A DNA stretch of 64,000 nucleotides, from assembly GCA_964509295.1 (NCBI GenBank), contig CAZDWS010000005.1, positions 192,083 to 256,082 on the forward strand, in the 5' to 3' direction. Positions 59,574 through 64,000 of the stretch are shown here, in pieces. Under the pieces are notes generated by a model that had not been told where the DNA came from, searched no databases, and saw nothing but the letters and a program-made list of their open reading frames with translations. The DNA is from JBGSQR01 sp964509295 (GTDB taxonomy: Bacteria > Desulfobacterota > Desulfuromonadia > Geobacterales > Pseudopelobacteraceae). The translations under genes were made by a program, and so were the position numbers. Within the stretch, counting starts at the first letter, position 1. Each line of letters begins with the position of its first letter.

Positions 59574-59687
59574 CCTATAATAAATGGAATATCAGGGTTT
59601 TGGCAATTGGTCTGACAACATTTTGTTTTTGCAGCATAATTCACCTTTTCCCCCTATTTGCAACACGTTATAACCTATAACAAATGG
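59574..59687. promoter_or_regulatory. Repeated CCTATAA-T/C-AAATGG half-sites and a GTTATA-TATAAC dyad
   Basis: CCTATAATAAATGG (59574-59587) and CCTATAACAAATGG (59674-59687) are 100 bases apart, and GTTATA-ACC-TATAAC lies at 59667-59681. They sit 63 and about 165 bases upstream of the sigma-54 promoter. Candidate enhancer sites for the neighbouring activator. Confidence 0.4.
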
Positions 59688-59802
59688 CATAGGCTTCCAA
59701 CTGCTGAAACTTGCCGTTCTTATAGAACAATAAACTTCACGACTTTTTAGTTTAATGACATATCCATATATTTAATTTTCGTCAAATGGTCGGCAATTTA
59801 CC

Positions 59803-59830
59803 TTGACACTGATTTATAGCTCAATATATT
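59803..59830 (+). promoter_or_regulatory. Sigma-70-type promoter of the two-component operon
   Basis: TTGACA (59803-59808), 16 bases, TATATT (59825-59830). The predicted start, near 59837, rules out a TTG start codon at 59832 and supports ATG 59862. Confidence 0.65.
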
Positions 59831-59861
59831 CTTGCAAACTAAACAATGGGTTTACCTAAAT

Positions 59862-61613
59862 ATGGTTACTAAAAAACTCCATAAACGTTACTATCGCCCT
59901 ACAGTTCTAATATTATTCATACTTTTTGCTTTCACTTTTTCTTTCCAATCAAATGCAAATGCCAAAGACACTTTAATTGTCGGCGGCAATATGGACTACC
60001 CCCCTTACGAATTTTTAAACAAAGAAGGCTATCCTACCGGATACAACGTTGAGCTGACCAAAGCGATAGCAGATGTTGTCGGAATCAAGGTCAAATTCAA
60101 ACTGGGTTCCTGGGCAGAAATACGCTCTGCACTTGAGACCGGGGAAATCGATGTAATTCAGGGAATTTCTTTTACTGAGGGCAGGGCAAAAACATTAGAC
60201 TTTTCAACCCCCCATACAATTGTCAGCCATGCTGTCTACGCAAGAAAAGACACGCCACCTATCAAACGCATAGAAGAACTGAAAGGAAAAGAAATAGTTT
60301 TTCATAATCGCGGCTATATTCACGACTATTTATCCGAGAAACAACTAGACGCCAGATTCATCCTCACCGGAACTCAGGCAACAGCCTTAAGACTTATCTC
60401 CGTAGGCAAACATGATTATGCCATTGTAGCAAGCCTGCCCGGCTCATACCTGATCAATGAAATGCGTCTAAACAACATTGTTCCCGTAGCCAAAAGCATC
60501 GCCAGCGTAAAGTACGGTTACGCAGTAATGAAGGATAATGAGGAAACGCTTGCCAAAATCAACGAAGGCCTGGCCATCCTTAAACAGTCCGGGCAATATC
60601 AGGCCATTTACGACAAATGGCTGGGAGTCCTTGAGCCGCCACAGCCGTCTTTTTTACATATTGCCCGTTACTGGATTTTGGCTGTTGGAGTTCTACTGCT
60701 GATCCTTGCCGCAACTCTGCTATGGTCCAGAACCTTGAGAAAACAGGTTTCTTTACGCACAGCGGCACTCGAAGAAGAGGTTCTAGAGAGAAAACGTGCT
60801 GCTGAGCTTATCAGACAGGGTCAACAACAGCTTATCCAGGCTGACAAAATGGCTTCTCTTGGCATTTTGGTTGCCGGTATGGCCCACGAGATCAACAACC
60901 CTAATGCCCTGATTTTATTAAATACCCCGCTTGTTCTGGACTATATCAACGACACACAACCGATTATTGAAGCCTACGCCCAGGATCACGAGGATTTTAT
61001 GGTTGCGGGACTTCATTATTCGCGTATCTGCAGCAAACTACCCACAAAAGTTAATGAAATCCAGGATTGTGCAAACAAAATCAAACGTATTGTAGACGAC
61101 CTTAAAGATTTTGCACGCCAGGACGACGCAGAAAACGTAACCCATTTCAACCTTAATACAACCATACAAATGGCCCTAAGATTTGTTGAAAACAAGATAC
61201 AGAAATCTACCAACCATTTTTCTACACATTTTGCCATGAACCTGCCGCTTATCGCTGGAAATGCACACAGAATCGAACAGGTCATCCTGAATCTTATTTT
61301 AAATGCCTGTCAGGCACTTAGGAGTACAGACGAAAGTATCACCCTGACAACTTCATATGATAAAAAAAGAAAAATGGTTGTACTGGAAATATCAGACCAG
61401 GGAGAGGGTATTGCCCCTGAAAATCTTCCGCGCCTGATGGACCCGTTCTTTACAACCAAAAGGAAAATCGGTGGTACCGGCCTTGGCCTTTCTGTTTCTT
61501 CCGGGATCATCAATGAGCATCATGGCACCCTGGAATACAAATCAAAATTGGGTAAAGGCACAACCGCAATTCTAAGACTGCCCGCTTCAATTCAAGAGGA
61601 GAAACATGAATAA
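59862..61613 (+). CDS. Sensor histidine kinase with a periplasmic substrate-binding domain
   Basis: 583 residues. A signal/anchor (ILFILFAFTFSFQSNANA), an SBP family 3 domain (DTLIVGGNMDYPPYEFLNKEGYPTGYNVELTKAI to YQAIYDKWLGV, about 240 residues), a membrane helix (ILAVGVLLLILAATLL), a HisKA domain with AGMAHEINNPNAL (phospho-His) and HATPase with NLILNACQAL, DQGEGI and GGTGLGLSV. The ligand is probably an amino acid or similar small molecule. It overlaps the regulator gene by eight bases. Confidence 0.92.
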   Translation: MVTKKLHKRYYRPTVLILFILFAFTFSFQSNANAKDTLIVGGNMDYPPYEFLNKEGYPTGYNVELTKAIADVVGIKVKFKLGSWAEIRSALETGEIDVIQGISFTEGRAKTLDFSTPHTIVSHAVYARKDTPPIKRIEELKGKEIVFHNRGYIHDYLSEKQLDARFILTGTQATALRLISVGKHDYAIVASLPGSYLINEMRLNNIVPVAKSIASVKYGYAVMKDNEETLAKINEGLAILKQSGQYQAIYDKWLGVLEPPQPSFLHIARYWILAVGVLLLILAATLLWSRTLRKQVSLRTAALEEEVLERKRAAELIRQGQQQLIQADKMASLGILVAGMAHEINNPNALILLNTPLVLDYINDTQPIIEAYAQDHEDFMVAGLHYSRICSKLPTKVNEIQDCANKIKRIVDDLKDFARQDDAENVTHFNLNTTIQMALRFVENKIQKSTNHFSTHFAMNLPLIAGNAHRIEQVILNLILNACQALRSTDESITLTTSYDKKRKMVVLEISDQGEGIAPENLPRLMDPFFTTKRKIGGTGLGLSVSSGIINEHHGTLEYKSKLGKGTTAILRLPASIQEEKHE

Positions 61614-63042
61614 CAATCTATACCCTTCATTTCAGATTCTTCTTGTTGATGACGAACCGGCCTGGCTGGATGCGCTGAGCCTTTCTCTGGAGCGCACCTC
61701 CGGAATCAACAACATACTGCTTTGTCAGGATAGCCGCTGCGCGTCTGAAATGCTTTCAAACAACAACATTGGACTTGTAGTACTTGATTTAAACATGCCA
61801 AACGTAACCGGCCAGGAGTTGTTGAAACATATTGCCGAGCAGCATCCGCAAGTGCTGACAATTGTGCTGACCGGCATGAACCAGCTCGAAGTTGCCATTG
61901 ACTGCATGAAACTCGGTGCGTTTGATTATCATGTAAAAACAGAAGGCGAAGGGCGACTGATAAAAGCCCTTCATCATGCTATCCGCAGTATTGAGCTGGA
62001 AGTTGAAAACAGAAATATGAGTAACCGGCTACTCACTGGCATTATTGAACATCCGGAAATTTTCTCTGAGATAAAAACAAAGAATAAAGTAATGGAATCC
62101 ATTTTTCAGTACATTGAATCTGTTGCTGGCAGCTCACATCCGATTCTGATTACAGGTGAAAGTGGCGTAGGCAAAGAGCTGATAGCCCGCGCAATCCATT
62201 CAGCTTCCGGCAGAAGCGGCCCTATGATCTGTATCAATGTTGCCGGACTTGATGATAACGTTTTTGCAGACACACTTTTCGGCCACGTCAAAGGGGCTTA
62301 TACAGGCGCTGATGTGGCACGAAATGGCCTTGTTGAAGAGGCTGCCATGGGCACTCTGTTTCTTGATGAAATGGGAGACCTGAGCATTTCCTCTCAATTG
62401 AAACTGTTGCGCATACTTAATGACGGTGAATACTACCCTATCGGAAGTGACCGACCAAAGAGGCTCAGAGCAAGAGTGGTAGTAGCCACTAATGTCAATC
62501 TACAGGCAAAAATGTCGACCAACCTTTTCCGAAAAGACCTTTACTACCGGCTGCAGACACATAAAATCCACATTCCACCTCTAAACGAGCGTAAAGAAGA
62601 TCTTGCTGTTCTACTGGATCATTTCCTCGATGAAGCTTCCAGGGATATTGGCAAAAAGAAGCCTACACCACCAAAGGAGCTGCTACATCTTCTGGAAACA
62701 TATACTTTTCCGGGCAACATCCGTGAATTAAGATCAATGGTCTTCGATGCCATTGCACAGCACAAATCAGGAATACTTTCCATGGCTCCGTTTTTAAATG
62801 CAATGGGACGCCTGGAAACTGATCAAACTATTATATTGGAAGAGGTCGGAGAAATTGCCAATTTATATTCCAGCCTGACAACACTGCCATCTCCTGAACA
62901 ATCGATTCGCCTCCTGCTGGAAGAGGCCATGAAGCGCGCCAAAGGGAATCAATCAATGGCGGCTCGATTACTTGGAATGTCACAGCCAGCATTATGCAAG
63001 CGCCTGAAAAGAGCTGAAAAAGGCGGTTCTGCCAACGACTGA
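61606..63042 (+). CDS. NtrC-family sigma-54 response regulator
   Basis: 478 residues: receiver with LLVDDEPAW and VLDLNMPNVTG (phospho-Asp); AAA domain with Walker A GESGVGKE, GAYTGA (a variant of GAFTGA that still contacts sigma-54 in other regulators) and GTLFLDEMGDL; and a Fis-type DNA-binding end (GNQSMAARLLGMSQPALCKRLKRAE). Partner of the kinase. The sigma-54 promoter of the small RNA tandem is the nearest candidate target. Confidence 0.92.
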   Translation: MNNNLYPSFQILLVDDEPAWLDALSLSLERTSGINNILLCQDSRCASEMLSNNNIGLVVLDLNMPNVTGQELLKHIAEQHPQVLTIVLTGMNQLEVAIDCMKLGAFDYHVKTEGEGRLIKALHHAIRSIELEVENRNMSNRLLTGIIEHPEIFSEIKTKNKVMESIFQYIESVAGSSHPILITGESGVGKELIARAIHSASGRSGPMICINVAGLDDNVFADTLFGHVKGAYTGADVARNGLVEEAAMGTLFLDEMGDLSISSQLKLLRILNDGEYYPIGSDRPKRLRARVVVATNVNLQAKMSTNLFRKDLYYRLQTHKIHIPPLNERKEDLAVLLDHFLDEASRDIGKKKPTPPKELLHLLETYTFPGNIRELRSMVFDAIAQHKSGILSMAPFLNAMGRLETDQTIILEEVGEIANLYSSLTTLPSPEQSIRLLLEEAMKRAKGNQSMAARLLGMSQPALCKRLKRAEKGGSAND

Positions 63043-63063
63043 TTTCAATTTCAATTCACAGAT

Positions 63064-63124
63064 TAACCAAGGCGGCGACGATTGAGGCGATGAATGCGTA
63101 CATGAAAGTACATTGAAGAACCTA
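63064..63124. repeat. Possible decayed repeat element
   Basis: AACCAAGGCGGCGACGATTG, then AGGCGATGAATGCGTACATG, AAAGTACATTG. The GAGGCGA and GTACATGAAAGTAC motifs (the second a small inverted repeat) recall intergenic repeats of Geobacter genomes and share GAGGCGAT with the ends of the element at 16267-16390. I cannot prove the family. Confidence 0.3.
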
Positions 63125-63410
63125 AGACGTGACAATAAAGTTAGAGCATTGATTTGGAAATGTACTATTAACGCCTAGCCGTAGCTGAAACATATTCCAG
63201 TATGTAGCTGTTTTTAAAGTAGACATTCCATTAAAGTCATGATACTTGTCATACCAATTAACAAATTGCCAGTCATTTTGTGTTCCGCATAGTTGAGCAA
63301 CACGAACTGTGGTCTTTTTCTTGATATAAGTTTTAGACTTTTACCTAATTTTATTACCCATTTACTTGTGTTCAATAAAGTCCACCACTCTTGTAAAGGA
63401 AGGATTAGAT
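63125..63410. other. AT-rich leader of the cytochrome b gene
   Basis: No gene. A ribosome site AAGGAAGGA lies just before the start at 63411. I could not fix a convincing promoter. Confidence 0.5.
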
Positions 63411-64000
63411 ATGCACTTTTTCAGCAGCTCAATCGGCAAGAAAATTGTAATGGCAGTAACCGGCGTCAGCATGGCAATGTTTGCCTGCATCCACCTGATA
63501 GGTAACTCAACTATCTTTGGTTGGCTCAACGGAGGAGTCAACGCTTACGCTCACCACCTTCACGCGCTCCCACTTCCGATCATCATCGGCTTCCGTTCCG
63601 TTCTTGGCCTGTTGTTGGCCATTCACGTCTGGTACGGAATCAAGCTGACTCTGGAGAACAAAGATGGCCGTCCGCAGCAGTACGCCGTCAAAGCCACCAA
63701 GAAAACCACCTTTTCCAGCGAGAACATGATCTGGACCGGTATCATCCTGCTTGGATTCCTGATTTATCACCTGCTACACTTCACCCTGCAGACCATCAGC
63801 CCAGAGACAGCCGCTCTGACTCATCTGGTCAACGTTCACGGCACCGACATGCCGGACGTATTCAGCATGATGAGCGCCGCCTTTAAAAACGTTGCAATGC
63901 TCGCCATCTACGGACTGGGCATGGTAGCATTGTTCCTGCATCTTGCCCACGGCATCCAGAGCTTCTTCCAGACCATGGGTTGGAACAACGGCAAGACACT
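63411..64000 (+). CDS. Fumarate reductase/succinate dehydrogenase cytochrome b subunit (N-terminal part)
   Basis: 196 codons up to the right edge; the gene continues. Begins MHFFSSSIGKKIVMAVTGVS and has several membrane helices with histidines (FACIHLIGN, LAIHVWYG, IYHLLHF, LHLAHGI) that bind the two hemes b. This is the Wolinella/Geobacter type of single-chain cytochrome b (FrdC/SdhC) that links menaquinone to the flavoprotein. The Geobacter enzyme works in both directions. AAGGAAGGA precedes the ATG at good spacing. Confidence 0.9.
   Translation, partial: MHFFSSSIGKKIVMAVTGVSMAMFACIHLIGNSTIFGWLNGGVNAYAHHLHALPLPIIIGFRSVLGLLLAIHVWYGIKLTLENKDGRPQQYAVKATKKTTFSSENMIWTGIILLGFLIYHLLHFTLQTISPETAALTHLVNVHGTDMPDVFSMMSAAFKNVAMLAIYGLGMVALFLHLAHGIQSFFQTMGWNNGKT

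Overview
The window looks like chromosome of a strictly or facultatively anaerobic member of the Geobacterales (Desulfuromonadota), probably near Trichlorobacter (Geobacter) lovleyi. The evidence is the wealth of multiheme c-type cytochromes, ammonifying nitrate reduction genes (NapDA, NrfHA, an octaheme nitrite reductase), sigma-54 regulators, the futalosine hydrolase of menaquinone synthesis, a three-subunit-type fumarate reductase/succinate dehydrogenase cytochrome b gene at the right edge, and an NrfA with an arginine where the calcium ligands usually lie. The species assignment is an inference. I saw no rRNA, tRNA, CRISPR array, prophage or complete insertion sequence.

Layout. 1-7.1 kb (minus strand): a division/cell-wall cluster, mraZ-rsmH-ftsL-ftsI-murE-murF-mraY, with a clear promoter and a triple MraZ box. 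7.1-18.5 kb: a structured RNA candidate, then housekeeping and accessory genes (SRAP, YbaK-like, adenine deaminase, DUF305 and a beta-propeller protein, hydrolases), then an ABC transporter-DUF2318-HMA cluster that carries signs of gene decay and repeat insertion. 18.7-23.5 kb (plus): a molybdenum cofactor operon moaC-mog-mobA-modE-like-moeA-moaA-MOSC. 23.6-31.9 kb: an Ig-repeat lipoprotein and a beta-barrel, small hypotheticals, a DJ-1 protein, a GNAT, HicAB, and a gene with an in-frame stop. 32.0-38.2 kb (plus): a two-part arsenic/thiol island with two ArsR repressors, an ECF-type sigma factor, ArsP-like and Acr3 permeases, thioredoxin-like proteins, CcdA and a rhodanese.

38.3-48.8 kb (minus): nitrate-to-ammonium respiration. 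nrfHA has its own CRP/FNR-type promoter. napD-napA-napB-like-ferredoxin-octaheme nitrite reductase lies behind a sigma-54 promoter next to its probable PAS-AAA activator. The Moco operon at 19-23 kb would supply NapA. 49-55.5 kb: a SprA-like protein, then a run of plus-strand genes (deacetylase, unknown protein, microprotein, CoA-binding, MlaF-like ATPase, receiver, OmpA, Smr). 56.4-59.2 kb: engB-folE2-glycosyltransferase-mqnB, overlapping or closely spaced.

59.2-63.0 kb holds the most interesting architecture. Two tandem copies of a small-RNA-like module, each ending in an intrinsic terminator and carrying a CU-rich anti-Shine-Dalgarno stretch, lie behind a near-consensus sigma-54 promoter. 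They are divergent from a two-component system whose regulator is itself a sigma-54 activator. 63.4 kb to the end is the start of the fumarate reductase/succinate dehydrogenase cytochrome b gene.
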